Shown here: positions 22,756 through 35,965 of the stretch, one piece after another | Numbering within the stretch: the stretch's first letter is position 1 | How the letters are laid out: every line of letters starts with the position of its first letter | Assembly (NCBI RefSeq): GCF_002775205.1 | Contig: NC_036446.1 | Coordinates: 12,462,565-12,526,564 of the forward strand | Length of the DNA stretch: 64,000 nt | Direction of reading: 5' to 3' | Source of the DNA: Xiphophorus maculatus | Taxonomy: Eukaryota; Chordata; Actinopteri; Cyprinodontiformes; Poeciliidae | Notes under the pieces: model-generated | What the model was told of the DNA's origin: nothing | The model's input: the letters and a program-made list of their open reading frames with translations, nothing else | Databases searched by the model: none | Program-made: the position numbers and the translations under genes

Positions 22756-25276
22756 ATTTCATGACTGAGAAACACCACTTTAGTATCTCAGACCATGCAT
22801 TATGTATATAACCCATTTCATGCATAATGGGCAGTGGACAGCTAACCAAAAGCCATTTGCTTGTGTTTATATGGGGTTTTATTTTGTAAATGCACACAGA
22901 CCACTAAAGTGGTCACTAGTGCATCATACAATACACTGCCAACTACTGGCCATCCACTGTAAGTGCAAGAAAATTTAGTTAAATCCAAATGAAAATTCAG
23001 ACAGATGGAAAAACCATGCCAACTCACTGAGAAATATCCAGTCCCTCCTTCTACTGTAGAAAGTCCAAGGAACAAAAATAAACCTAAACCAGAGACATGA
23101 AGAGACCATGAGGAAACCAGAGAGAAGTCATGAGGAGCAGTGGTGTGGAGTAACAAGACGAACCGGCGAGTAACAGTCTGAGATTTGACTAATTAGAGAC
23201 ATGATTACATATTCATCTGCTAATTAGAAAAAATAATTTCTTTTATGTGGCTAAAAGTTTGCTTGGTATAAAGTGGAGCTTTACACCAAGTGCTAACAAA
23301 GTTTACACAATGTGCTAACAAAGATCAAGTTAAGGACAAACAAAATACAAAAATAGAAAAAAGCCCTGATGCTACATTGTGGAAAAACAAAAGGACTAAA
23401 GGGACTAAAATGTCCTTCTTAAAAGAAACTATGAATCTTGTCATTTTATAGACAAGAAAATGTTACAAGAAATTTTTAAGGAACACTCTGTTTTGGACAA
23501 AAGGAATGTTTGTCTTTTCTCTGTTTTATCTGCTCACATGCACACGGCTGCAAGTTGAACATGTTTGAACATAAAGGGTTCGGCACCTTTATGGAGTTTG
23601 TCACAAAAGAATTAAACTATTTCTACCAAGGGCGTATATTCCATCTCAGTATTGGGGGGAACCATAAACAGGCACATTTCTTAAGAGCAATTCTGGGGGA
23701 GTCGACAAAGTTACATTGAAATATAATGTAAAATGTGGTTTAAAGAGGTTTTAAACCACATTCAAGCTGCAAGGCCAAAACTGACAAGTAATGCACATCA
23801 AACATGTTTTTCTCAGTAAAAAAAAACTGTTGAGAAGTAAAACTAAAATTCAAATGTTGCTTAGAAACAAGTTTTGTTCAGTCTTACTGATCTAATCTCT
23901 GCTACCCCTTTACAAAAATTCAAGGTTCTAAATAAAAAAGCTTTAATGAATAACTGCTCTTAATAAAATTCTTCATAAACATTGATTTATTGAAATGGCT
24001 CCCAATACAAAATATGGGCTATTTAAATTATAACTTGTTAAGTTGGTTTATTTTTAAGCCTTTTTTTAGTTTTGCCATATCCTGGATGACTGAGAACCAA
24101 CAAGTAGATAGAAATGAATATCTGGGGAGTATCATAACTTAAACGTAACTCTTAAAGCACCAGGGTTTATATAGAAACATATTCAGATTTTATTTTGTGG
24201 TTTTAAATGCTCTGTGTTGAAGACAATGAGAAACTAGAAAGTGTGCATTTCCTATGAAAATGCAAGTGTGACTGCTGTGCGTCACACGTGCGGAGGGGCG
24301 GGGGGGGGGGGAAGGGGGCTTGAGCCCCTGCCCTTTTCATGCCTGATGCTCCTAGTGCCCTTTTTGAGTTTTTGGGGTCTTTTTTCGAAAACATTTTTTT
24401 TAAATCTGTGTGTCAGAAAGCCTGTTTGTGCCCCTCAGCAATAATATTTAGCTAAATATAATAATGTAGTAAAAATAAACTGGTCTGGCTGCCCTCAGTC
24501 TAATAATGACTCTCAGAGCCTCCATGTTGTTCAGAACTGAGTCCATGGTAAGGAGGAGGGGGCGGATCTGTGCCCTCTAACTATCAAATTATGGGCAAGA
24601 ATATTTTTTCATACACTGGTTTGTGAATAAAAATGTAGGTCTGATGTTGACGTTAGAAAAATTGTTTCTATTTATATTTTTATAATCGTCCTTGCAATAG
24701 CGGGACAAAACCCGCCTCGCCCCTAAACCCAGAAATGATTCAGCTGCAGAGAAAGTTTTGACTTTAACTGCATCATTCTGCTAAATGTCCGGTTTGCTAC
24801 AAGCAGACTGAGTTGGTCCCAGTGACAGATAGAAAGAATGTCTGTCTTTATCAGACATCCTGATATAAGACACGATACCAACTGTCACTGCGAGTCGCAA
24901 TGCAGCTCAAAGCCCCGGTACCACCTGATACCACCTGAAACCACCTGGTACCACCTACTGACTGTTCGCTCTGCTTCTCTTTAACGTTACTACCAGATGG
25001 GTTAAAGCCGCTGCAGATGGGATCTGGGCTGGAGGTTTGCGGCTGTAAATAGATGTTACTGCAGTTACTGCAAAATATATGAGCTGCTTATTTGAGTCAA
25101 TTCCTTAATATTGATGAAAAATTTCATTGGCTGAATATTCCGCCAACAGAGGGGGAAATGTTTTGATAGTGAAATAATCTTTCAATGGAACAAGAACTTT
25201 TTTCTAATTTCTTTAGAACAATTAGATGTTGACATTCCTCTGTACGCAGATGACAGTGCAGATCAGTGTCTGTCCT

Positions 25277-25327
25277 GTGATTGGTGGCGTTCTTTCCAGC
25301 AGGAAGTTGTGAGCAGAGTTTAAAAGC
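25277..25327 (+). promoter_or_regulatory. Core promoter of protease C
   Basis: GATTGG at 25279-25284 and TTTAAAAG at 25319-25326, before the ATG at 25369. Confidence 0.55.
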
Positions 25328-25368
25328 TGCTGCAGGACTGCAGACATTCACAGGAAGCTGGACCAGCA

Positions 25369-28244
25369 ATGGCTCTGCTGAAGGTTCTGCTGCTGCTGGG
25401 GCTGGGTGAGTCGGAAACACTGGAGACACTGGAGACACTTCCACTGGTTCAGTGAGGCTGCTGCTCTCTGTGTGACTCTCAAATGTCCCTCTGTTTTAGA
25501 CTGAAACTTTATTGCACAAACTGTGACGCTTTTTAATCTTTAACTGTTTATTCTTTTTCTGTTCTTGCTGCCATGTTTGCTCCTGATTTCTGAGTAAAGT
25601 CCTCCTTTTTCTTCTTCAGGTGTTTCAGTGAACTCAGATGTTTCTCTGCAGAAGAGAATCATTGGAGGTCAAAACTGTGATGAAGGTGAGCGTCTTTATC
25701 ATGTTCGGCTAGAAAGCAGCTATGGTAATGAAAAAATCCGCTGTGGAGGATCTCTGATCCACCCTCAGTGGATCCTGACTGCAGCTCACTGCTGGAAGGC
25801 TGAGCCAGGATGGTAGGAAAGAGATATGAAGACAGTTTTATCTGCAAATGATCAGATTTTCTGTCTGTTCATTATAATCTAACCTTTTCTGCAGGACTAC
25901 CGTAGCAACTTTAAATGTTCATCCACGGGCTGTTAGGAAGCAGATACGGGTAATTAAATACGCTCCTCAGATGTTTACACTCTTGGGCCAGCGGCATGAC
26001 ATCATGTTGCTGAAGCTTGAGACACCAGTAGGAAATGTTCCACTTGCTCAGCTACCAGACTGCAGTTATCGTCTTCAAGTGTAAGTGTTTCACTGATCAA
26101 CACCATGACTTCAGGTTTTCTGTCTCCACTCCTCCAGTCCTTCTTCTTCTTTCCTTTTTTTATGGTGGTTGGCAAACAACTTATAGGTGCATTACCGCAC
26201 CTTTCATACTGGAGTATGGATCAGATGTTTAATCTAATCGTTAATTATAATCTCCCCATAATGCCCATTCGTCTTAGAAAACTAAAATGCTGCTAAAAAC
26301 TACATCCCCAGATGATTTCTGAAACAATTCCCTAATATCAAATTTATTTTTATTCCTTCTTAAATCTCTAAGTAACTCATCTCTTTCCTGAACATATTTT
26401 TTGCATTCTAAAAAAATATGTTGTACTGTTTCTAATTTTCCACAATAATTACAACAACCGGTATTATGTGTATTAATTATTTTAATTCTGTATATCCACA
26501 TCTGATTCTACATATAACAGCTTCTTCTTCTTTTTTTAATTCTATTACATTTCCTTAATTCTCCAACTTTTTTTGGATACTATAATAAAACCTATTGCCT
26601 CCTCTATAGCAGTGCTCTTGCCATTTCTTCTTGATATACATTTTAATAATATTCTTTACCTCATTTTTACTTATTTTAATATTTAAATCAACAATATATA
26701 TTAAAATATCAATATATTAATATATTAGAATAATATTCTTTCTATATAACTTTCCACCTCTTTCTTTTCTGTCTCCCTTTTTTCAATAAGTTTAAATCAA
26801 CTTCAACCTGTCCAAAGATCCATGATGGAATAACAACAACAAGACTAATTAGAAAGTTATCTATTCCAACAGTTAATTATTATTATTATAAATATTATAA
26901 TGGTTAACTATTTATAATAAAAAGACAGGACAACACAGAGACTCAAGACACAAAGAAACCCAAAATAAACACACAGAGAACTCAAATCAACACAGAAAAA
27001 CCCCAATCCCGAAAAGTTCTACATCTGCAATAACTGTCTTTAATCCATTTGACAAACTGATTGACGGAATATGATTGACAAACTCCAATCATATCTTGTC
27101 CAGCCTTAAATTTTAATAAAACTTTAAAATCTTCCATCATTATTTTCTTGCTTATCTCAACTCTTTCTTCCTCATCCTCGAGTGATTCTTTTACCAGCAT
27201 TTAGTCCCCTTTTAACCTTATCTTTCCCCCTTCCTCTCTTCTATTTTCTATCATAGATCATCCTATGTCTACATTTTCATCTTCTGAAAGCCCCCCACTA
27301 CAACTAGCCATCTTGATCCACTCACAATCCAGTTTATGCCAAAACCACCTTTAAATTCAATTTATTACTCGCCAGATAACATTTGAGCGCTTTCCCTTTC
27401 AAAGAATCTGCATTCTTTTATCAGCAACAGCCACATCCTCGACTCCCTCCTCCAGTCCTGCTGCCTCTGCTTCAGCACACCTGAGTCAGGTAATCAGGCC
27501 ACCAGCAGAACCAGAACCCATTTAGCTCAGGTGTGTTGGACCAGAGACACATGTAAAGAGCGTAGGACACACTGAGGACTGGAGGTGGACACTCCTGTGT
27601 CAGTGGATGAAGTCCTTTATTGATTTCTTTTCTGTTCTTTCATTGTTCTTCATAACAATTCATTTTCTACATTGTTATCTTGAATATTTACATTTTATTC
27701 TTATTGTGTTTTAGAGGCGATGTTGTTCAGCTGGCAGGAGAGGGAGCAACAACCACTGGCCCCAATAATCAGCGATGTGAGAGAAATATTGAAGTTATGA
27801 GAATAAAATCTTTGTTTCTGTCTCTACAGAGAAGGTTGAGGGAAGAACATGTTTATGATTCTCATGTTTCTCTACAGTAATAGATGCTCCTATTCCAGCA
27901 CATCTACAATGTGTCGACATGAGAGTTGTTCAGGTTTCTGTTGTCATGCCGACATTTGGCCTTTTATTCTATGTTCAAGCACCGAACAAGGATGTATGCT
28001 ATGTAAGTTTGTTTCTTCAATATCTCTTTACAGCGATTAGAAGACTTTTCTGTTTTACAACATACATAAATATATCAATAAAATTTTTCTACAGGGCGAC
28101 GATGGTGGAGCAGTGGTGTACAACGGCATGATTTATGGTGTGATTTCTTTTGGTGTAGCATACTATGCATGTCAGAGTCACGCTACAGTCACGGATGTGT
28201 GTGAATATCTGGGGTGGATAAAATCTACAGCTGGGCTTATTTAA
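25369..28244 (+). CDS. S1-family protease homologue C, catalytic Ser replaced by Asp
   Basis: Six exons: 25369-25405, 25620-25812, 25895-26080, 27715-27776, 27878-28002 and 28095-28244 (753 nt, 250 residues). Signal peptide, QKR|IIGG activation site, His57 (TAAHCW), Asp102 (RHDIMLLKL) and Asp189 (KDVCYGD) are all kept. The active-site motif reads GDDGGA, with codon GAT in place of the TCT of A and B, so the nucleophile is gone. Exon 3 is three codons longer than in A and B. Cys220 is present (YYACQSH). No stop, frameshift or bad splice site is seen, although intron 3 carries 1.3 kb of LINE. A secreted pseudoprotease (decoy, inhibitor or binding protein) is the natural inference; function unknown. 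Shares the Asp change with D. Confidence 0.86.
26141..27446 (-). mobile_element. RNase-H-bearing LINE, internally deleted, in intron 3 of protease C
   Basis: It is inserted on the minus strand inside the intron-3 miniature element, with the 12-bp target repeat CTCCTCCAGTCC at 26129-26140 and 27447-27458. The 3' part encodes a knuckle-like C-terminus (CCNYCGKLETVQHIFLEC). The 5' part keeps an ORF1-like piece (MLVKESLEDEEERVEISKK). Compared with the copy in D, the middle (reverse transcriptase and RNase H) is deleted. A short LTR-derived stretch remains at about 26935-27016. Confidence 0.8.
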
Positions 28245-28660
28245 ACATAAACTATCATGAAATAAAATTCTCATCAAATTTCCTCTCACAAATAATTTTA
28301 TAATTGTATCTTCATCTTTTTGATCCACATGTTTGTAGAATTAGAATAAAGTAATTGTTTTGTTTTATTTTTCTCACCTGATCTTGACCTCCCTAATGGA
28401 GCTTTCTCTGCCTCAGAAATGAAAAATAAATCAATAAATGCATGAAAAACAAACATTTCCTGGTTGATCGTCTTTACATTCATGGTTCAGTTTGTTCACT
28501 TGATATTTTCCCTGAACTGAGTCTAAAAATGTGTCGAGTTTTAAATCACATCAAGAGGAACACCAGAAGTAATTTATTTATTCATTTTTTTTCTCCTCAC
28601 TGGCAAGAACTTTATATATGTGTCACATGCAGATGAAGTAAAGATGAACACAATGAGATG

Positions 28661-30214
28661 CTGATTATTCTGAACTCTTTTACCAGGGGAACCAAGACAA
28701 AATGACAAAAATATAACTTGAATTAGACAGAGTATTTATCCATTCATCCAGGGCCGTGCAGAGACCTTTGGAGGGGCTGGGGCTCAAATTTAAAAAAGGG
28801 GCACATTGAACAAAAGCTCCGTACAACAACATAGCAACAACCCATATTAATCAAGACTCTAATTGGATCCTACTATATCATTGCCATCATGTGGGGAAAT
28901 GCAAAGCAAATGTAGTCTAAAATTTCCCCAACAGGTATAAAGTTTCTGTTTCTGCTCCTGACAGTCCTAGAGGGCTGAGCTGATCTGAGACTGTAGCTGT
29001 TAAACAGACCAGAGGAGAGAAGGTCTCTGGTTATGAAGTTATGAAATAAGCAAAATTGCTGCCATTTTACTAATTAAGCCCTAATAATATGTATTTAACC
29101 TCTAGAACAACCTGGCTGCAGACTGATTTATAGATACAAAAACTCAAAGGGGTTAACTCTATATGATAGTTTGATGTTAAACCTCTAGATCTAGAATTAT
29201 AAGACTGGAATATCAAGGCAAAGAAAACTCAATAGCTGCTGGTAGGGGCCATTCAGGGGCCTCCAAACATTCAGGGGCCTCCAGACACTCAGGGGCCCCT
29301 AGAAATAGTCTAATTGTAACAAAGACAATAGATCTAAACCTGTAGCATCATTTATAGAGAATGACAATGTTATTACATTTTATTTAATGCATTCAGCTGA
29401 GAAAAATAAATAGTACATTTAGGATTTAATTAGGAAGTTTACTTTGTAAAAGTTTAAAGAATCATCTTGACAGTTTTATTGTTGTGTTACCATGGCTACA
29501 ATATGGTGTAATCTTTGCGCTTAATTGGGTTTGTTCACAAATACATCACAGCAAATAACCAATAATCAGTGATTGATTTTAAACTCTGCCAATAAACCTG
29601 GTCCCCTCTCACAGATTCACCTTATCTATATATAAACATGTTAGTGATGCTGAGGTTCTTAGTAGGACGGGTTCTGGGGGGAGGGGGGTTCTGTCTAAGG
29701 CCCCATATAACCTTGGGCCGGCCCTGCATGAACAGCCGCTGCGTTGTGCATCTCTGGAATCTACCTTGAATCTACCTGGAATCTACCTGGAATCCCCCGG
29801 TGGCCCCTATCAGTCCGCCGATGCTTTGGAGACATTTTGATTCATTTCATTGTGGCATGTTTGGCTTTATGCTGCGGTTCTAATTATTGCTACAGTATTT
29901 TCTCTGATGTTTATTTTATGAACTCTAAATGCTCTGGGCCGAATCTTCCTTAACACTTGAGGTTCTGCTTCTATTTACAGCCGCGGACCTCCAACCCAGA
30001 TCCCATCAGCAGTGGCTTTAACCCGCCTGGTAGTAACTGTTAGAATAATGTTATTATCATTGTTATGTTAGTAGTGTTACTAAGGTCATCTATTGCTTAA
30101 GTGTGAACATGTGTGTGAGACAGAGATGACCTCCTTTTAACCCTTAAAACATGTTCTTTGAAGATGGTTTTCTGAGAGTTTTAGACTACATTTGCTTTGC
30201 ATTTCCCCACATGA
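28661..30214. other. Spacer of the C/D palindrome
   Basis: Mostly the CAGGGCCG-ended transposon (28749-29726). 29950-30040 resembles the reverse of 24990-25040. No gene seen. Confidence 0.65.
28749..29726. mobile_element. CAGGGCCG-ended DNA transposon filling the palindrome centre
   Basis: CAGGGCCGTGCAGAGACC at the left and GGGCCGGCCCTG at the right. It is related to 15725-16505 but about 200 bp longer. It has no transposase frame. Confidence 0.6.
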
Positions 30215-30633
30215 TGGCATCTCATTGTGTTCATCTTTACTTCATCTGCATGTGACACATATATAAAGTTCTTGCCAGTGAGGAGAAAAAAAATGAATAA
30301 ATAAATTACTTCTGGTGTTCCTCTTCATGTGATTTAAAACTGGTCACATTTTTAGACTCAGTTCAGGGAAAATATCAAGTGAACAAACTGAACCATGAAT
30401 GTAAAGACGATCAGCCAGGAAATGTTTCTTCTTCATGCATTTATTGATTTATTTTGCCTTTCTGAGGCAGAGAAAGCTCCATTAAGGAGGTCAAGATCAG
30501 GTGAGAAAAATACAACAAAACAATTAATTTATTCTAATTCTACAAACATGTGCATCAAAAAGATGAAGATACAATTATAAAATTATTTGTGAGAGGAAAT
30601 TTGATGAGAATTTTATTTCATGATAGTTTATGT

Positions 30634-33600
30634 TTAAATAAGCCCAACTGTAGATTTTATCCACCCCATATATTCACACACATCCACGACTGCAGCGTGA
30701 CTCTGACATGCATAGTGTGGTTGACCAAGAGAAATCACACCATAAATCATGCCGTCGTACACCACTGCTCCACCATCGTCGCCCTGTAGAAAAATTTTAT
30801 TGATATATTTATGTATGTTGTAAAACAGAAAAGTCTTCTAATCGCTGTAAAGAGATTTTGAAGAAACAAACTTACATAGCAGACATCCTTGTTCGGTGTT
30901 TTAACATAGAATAAAAGGCCAAATGTCGGCGCGACGACAGAAACCCAAATAACTTTCATGTCGACACATTGTAGATGTGCTGGAATAGGAGCATCTATTA
31001 CTGTAGAGAAACATGAGAATTATAACTTGTTCTTCCCTCAACCTTCTCTGTAGAGACAGAAACAAAGATTTTATTCTCATAACTTCAATATTTCTCTCAC
31101 ATCGCTGATAATTGGGGCCAGTGGTTGTTGCTCCCTCTCCTGCCAGCTGAACAACATCGCCTCTAAAACACAATAAGAATAAAATGTAAATATACAAGAT
31201 AACAATGTAGAAAATGAATTGTTATGAAGAACAATGAAAGAACAGAAAAGAAATCCATGAAGGACTTCATCCACTGACACAGGAGTGTCCACCTCCAGTC
31301 CTCAGTGTGTCCTACGCTCTTTACATGTGTCTCTGGTCCAACACACCTGAGCTAAATGGGTTCTGGTTCTGCTGGTGGCCTGATTACCTGACTCAGGTGT
31401 GCTGAAGCAGAGGCAGCAGGACTGGAGGAGGGAGTCGAGGATGTGGCTGTTGCTGATAAAAGAATGCAGATTCTTTGAAAGGGAAAGCGCTCAAATGTTA
31501 TCTGGCGAGTAATAAATTGAATTTAAAGGTGGTTTTGGCATAAACTGGATTGTGAGTGGATCAAGATGGCTAGTTGTAGTGGGGGGCTTTCAGAAGATGA
31601 AAATGTAGACATAGGATGATCTATGGTAGAAAATAGAAGAGAGGAAGGGGGAAAGATAAGGTTAAAAGGGGACTAAATGCTGGTAAAAGAATCACTCGAG
31701 GATGAGGAAGAAGAGTTGAGATAAGCAAGAAAATAATGATGGAAGATTTTAAAGTTATATTAAAATTTAAGGCTGGACAAGATATGATTGGAGTTTGTCA
31801 ATCATATTCTGTCAATCAGTTTGTCAAATGGATTAAAGACAGTTATTGGAGATGTAGAACTTGTCGGGATTGGGGTTTTTCTGTGTTGATTTGAGTTCTC
31901 TGTGTGTTTATTTTGGGTTTCTTTGTGTCTTTAGTCTCTGTGTTGTCCTGTCTTCCCCTTGTTTGTTCCCAGGTGTGACTCGTTCCCTGATTTCTCTCTG
32001 TGTATTTAATCCCACCTGTGTTCCTTGTTCCTCGTCGGGTCCTTGTCTTATCTGTCTAAACTGTTGCGCTGTTAAGTCTGTCGTCTTGTCCATCCGTCAG
32101 TGCTACCTCTAGCTCCAACCCCAGCTTCTGCGTCTCCGGAACCTGCCACACCTCTCGCCGACACTGCACCTATCGTCTCTGCCCCTGTAAGTGACTTATC
32201 TGCCCCAGTCAGTGGGTTCTCTGCCTCTCCCCGTGGTCCCTCGCTGCCCCCTAGTGACTCCTCGCTGCCCCCAGTGCTCCCTTCGAGTCTCCTTACAACA
32301 TTACAAAGAAATATTTAATTATTTCATAATGATGAAGATTATGATGATTGTTTTAATATGAAGTTTTCTTTGTTAGAATTAAATAAAGCACTGAAGAATT
32401 CCAGTAAGTCAATTAATGGGAATGATCAAAACAGTTAAGTATGTTAAATAAACTTAGTGATGTGAGTATAGAAGTATTATTAGAATTTTATAATAGGGCG
32501 TTGGAAGAAGGGTTATTACCTCTTAAATGGAAAGAAGCCATTATCATACCCATTTGTAAACCTAGTACAGATCCTAATTCAGCTGAAAGTTATAGAGCAA
32601 TAGCTCTAACATCATGAATAGGTAAAATTATGGAAAAAAATGGTAAATAATAGATTAATTTATTTTTTAGAATCTAAGGAGAAGATTAAGTCTTCTCAAT
32701 TTGGATTTAGAAAAGGCAGAAGTACAATTATGTCTGGAACATGAAAGTAGACGGGCTCAGATTAATAAGGATAATGTGATAGCAGTCTTCCTGGATATGG
32801 AAAAGGCTTACGACATGTTATGGACAGAAGGGCTGTTGATGAAAATAAAACAAATAGGAACAAGGGGTAAAATATATAGATGGTTAAAAAAACGTAACTG
32901 AAAGAAATATTAGAGTAAAAATAAGAGGGCAAATAAGTTCAAAATATCAAGTAGAGAATGGTACTCCCCTAGGTAATATAAGTTCTATGCTATTTATTAT
33001 AATGGTTAATGATATTTTTAGTAGTATAAATGTTTTGGTGTCTCATTATTTGTAGATGATGGTATTATTTGGAAGAGGGGAAAAATACAGAATTTGTAAA
33101 TAGGAAACTACAAGAAGCATTAATAGTGTAGAAGCTTGGGCCTTAGGATGGGGATTTAGATTCTCAACGTCCAAGCCTAAATTTGTTGTTTTTACAAATA
33201 GAAAATTAAATATTAATGTAAATCTCAAATTATATGGGGATGTTATAGAAGGATCAAATTAAATGTTTCGGTATCTGGTTTGATAAAAAAAAAAAGTTAC
33301 ATGGAAAATACATGTAGGTAAAATAGTTGAAAAAAGTAAAACAAAAAAATGAATATAATGAGATGTTTGAAAGCAAAGAATGAGGGGAAGATATGAATGC
33401 ATTAAAGACCATTTATATTGGACTAATTAGATCAGTTTTTGATTATGGATGCATTTTATACAATTCAGCTTCAAGTAGTTCATTAAAAAAAACAGAAGAG
33501 AATATCAGGCATTAAGACTTTGTTGTGCAGCGATGAAAACTACTCCAGATTCAGCTCTACAGGTTGAGATGGGTGAGATGCCACTGGAGCTCAGGAGAGA

Positions 33601-35620
33601 ACAACTAGCCATAATTTACTGGACAAATATTAAAGGACATAATGAAGTTCATCCTTCATATGTTACACTGCAACCTTGTCAAATTAATAGTTTTGGCTGG
33701 TTAATCATAAATAATTAACCATTATAATAATTATGATAATAATAATTAACCATTGGAATAGATAACTTTCTAATTAGTCCTGTGGTTGTTATTCCATCAT
33801 GGATCTTTGGACAGGTTGAAGTTGATTTAAACTTATTGAACAAAGGGAGACAGTTAGAAAAGAAAGAGGTGGAAAGTTATATAGAAAGAGAATATTCAGA
33901 GTATATATAAATATATACAGATGCTTCTAAAATGTTAAATGATATATAATTTGTAATTCCAGATTTAAATATTATGAGAAATAAAAGAATAACAGATAAA
34001 TTGACAGTGTATACAGGTGAATTAATGGCTATTTTAATGGCTTTAGAATGGATTGAGGAAACAAGAGAGAGAGGTTTTAATTTGTTCAGATTCAAGTAGT
34101 GCATTAATAAGTATTCAAGAGTTAAATTCAGAATCAAGGCAAGATATTATATTGGATATAATTCTCTCAATTTTTAGAATTAAAAATTATGGTTCTCATG
34201 TTAGACTAGTTTGGATTCCTGCCCACATTGGTGTGGTAGGAAATGAGTTGGCCGATAGTTTTGCTAAGAGTGCAGCAAAAAAGAATATTGTTGATTTAAA
34301 TATTACAATAGGTAAAAATGAGGTAAAGAATATTATTAAAATGTATATCAAGAAGAAATGGCAAGAGCACTTTGATAGAGGAGGCAATAGGTTTTGTTAT
34401 TGTATCCAATAAAAGTTGGGGAATTAAGGAAATGTAATAGAATTAAAAAAAAAGAAGAAGCTGTTATATCTAGAATCAGATGTGAATATACAGAATTAAA
34501 ATAATTAATACACATAATACCAGTTGTTGTAATTATTATGGAAAATTAGAAACAGTACAACATATTTTTTTAGAATGTCATAAATATGTTCAGGAAAGAG
34601 ATGAGTTACTTAGAGATTTAAGTAGGAATAAAAATGAATTTGATATTAGGGAATTGTTTCAGAAATCATCTGGGGATGTAGTTTTTAGCAGCATTTTAGT
34701 TTTCTAAGAAGAATGGGCATTATGGGGAGATTATAATTAACGATTAGGTTAAACATCTGATCCATACTCCAGTATGAAAGGTGTGGTAATGCACATATAA
34801 GTTGTTTGCCAACCACCATAAAAAAAGGAAAGAAGAAGAAGGACTGGAGGAGTGGAGACAGAAAACCTGAAGTCATGGTGTTGATCAGTGAAACACTTAC
34901 ACTTGAAGACGATAACTGCAGTCTGGTAGTCGAGCAAGTGGGACATCTCTTACTGGTGTCTCAAGCTTCAGCAACATGATGTCATGCAGCTGGCCCAAGA
35001 GTTTAAACATCTGAGGAGCGTATTTAATTTCCCATCTCTGCTTCCTAACAGCCCGTGGATGAAATTTTAAAGTTGCTACGGTAGTCCTGCAGAAAAGGTT
35101 AGATTATAATGAACAGACAGAAAATCTGATCATTTGCAGGTAAAACTGTCTTCATGTTTTATCTGCATTCCTACCATCCTGGCTCCGACTTTTGGCAGTG
35201 AGCTGCAGTCAGGATCCACTGAGGGTGGATCAGAGATCCTCCACAGCGGATTTTTTCATTACCATAGCTGCTCTCTAGCCGAACATGATAAAGACGCTCA
35301 CCTTCATCACAGTTTTGACCTCCAATGATTCTCTTCTGCAGAGAAACATCTGAGTTCACTGAAACACCTGAAGAAGAAAAAGGAGGACTTTACTCAGAAA
35401 TCAGGTGCAAACATGGCTGCTGGAACAGAAAAAGGATAAACAGTTAAAGATTAGAAAGCATCACAGTTTATATGCAAAGACGTTCCAGTCTGAAACAGAG
35501 GGAAGTTTGAGAGTCACACAGAGAGCAGCACCCTCACTGAACTAGTGGAAGTGTCTCCAGTGTCTCCAGTGTTTCTGACTCACCCAGCCCCAGCAGCAGC
35601 AGAACCTTCAGCAGAGCCAT
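30634..35620 (-). CDS. S1-family protease homologue D, catalytic Ser replaced by Asp
   Basis: Six exons on the minus strand: 35620-35584, 35367-35175, 35086-34901, 31162-31101, 31000-30876 and 30783-30634 (753 nt, 250 residues). Intron 3 (34900-31163) is enlarged by a 3.4-kb LINE. His57 is kept (TAAHCQ, with the usual next Trp changed), as are Asp102 (LHDIMLLKL), Asp189 (KDVCYGD) and the activation site. Ser195 is Asp (GDDGGA), as in C. The C-terminus is WIKSTVGLI. It differs from C at scattered residues (for example REIKYAP-type changes in exon 3 and SLGQPHYACQ near the end) without breaking the frame. Splicing across the large LINE-bearing intron is inferred. Confidence 0.83.
31431..34840 (+). 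mobile_element. RNase-H-bearing LINE (I/Nimb-like) in intron 3 of protease D
   Basis: It is inserted opposite to the host gene, flanked by the 12-bp target repeat GGACTGGAGGAG (31419-31430 and 34841-34852). Reverse-transcriptase pieces lie at about 32500-33720 (SSQFGFRKGRST, FLDMEKAYD, NGTPLG). An RNase H domain lies at about 34080-34290 (CSDSSSALISI, VWIPAHIGVVGNELAD). A C-terminal knuckle lies at about 34530-34590 (CCNYYGKLETVQHIFLEC). The frame is interrupted in several places and no endonuclease is seen, so the copy is dead. RT plus RNase H plus a C-terminal knuckle fits the I superfamily. It holds an LTR-derived piece at 31863-32295. Confidence 0.8.
31863..32295 (+). mobile_element. Partial LTR-retrotransposon fossil nested in the LINE
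   Basis: It begins TGTCGGGATTGG and shares 'gttgtcctgtc', 'ttgttcccaggtgtg', 'tgtattta', 'ccacctgtgttccttgttcc' and 'tcgtcgggtcct' with the LTR at 55157-55460. It is followed by a proline-rich stretch like the interior of that element. Same group but clearly older and more divergent. Fragmentary. Confidence 0.65.
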
Positions 35621-35661
35621 TGCTGGTCCAGCTTCCTGTGAATGTCTGCAGTCCTGCAGCA

Positions 35662-35712
35662 GCTTTTAAACTCTGCTCACAACTTCCTGCTGGAAAGAAC
35701 GCCACCAATCAC
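35662..35712 (-). promoter_or_regulatory. Core promoter of protease D
   Basis: Minus-strand GATTGG (35704-35709) and TTTAAAAG, in the same spacing as the other copies. Confidence 0.55.
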
Positions 35713-35965
35713 AGGACAGACACTGATCTGTGCTGTCATCTGCGTACAGAGGAATGTCAACATCTAATTGTTCTAAAGAAATTAGAAAAAAGTTCTTGTT
35801 CCATTGAAAGATTATTTCACTATCAAAACATTTCCCCCTCTGTTGGTGGAATATTCAGCCAATGAAATTTTTCATCAATATTTGAATTGACTCAAATAAG
35901 CAGCTCATATATTTTGCAGTAACTGCAGTAACATCTATTTACAGCAGTAAAATAACAGCAGTATT

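Larger units (their letters stand above)
20331..25044. other. Interval between proteases B and C; duplicated repeats, no gene
   Basis: 20690-20795 mirrors 11454-11560. 20900-21150 and 22830-23060 are related to each other and to 8200-8440 ('gaccactaaagtggtcac' type). 21215-22750 directly repeats 14885-16420. 21700-22060, 23160-23590 and 15400-15720 share the 'gactaattagagacatgatta' to 'ggaacactctgttatggac' block. A G-rich run lies at 24296-24313. 24770-25045 resembles 8634-8870. No gene recognised. Confidence 0.6.
25045..28660 (+). repeat. Left arm of the C/D palindrome
   Basis: It mirrors 30215-35945, starting at 'agatgttactgcagttactgc' and ending at 'gatgaacacaatgagatg'. The arms hold proteases C and D tail to tail. 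The left arm is shorter because the LINE inside intron 3 lost about 2 kb. Confidence 0.88.
30215..35945 (-). repeat. Right arm of the C/D palindrome
   Basis: Mirror of 25045-28660. It contains protease D and the longer LINE copy. Confidence 0.88.

Noticed and set aside
32701-34412. ORFs with RT and RNase H motifs as host genes
   Set aside because: They are pieces of the LINE in intron 3 of protease D.
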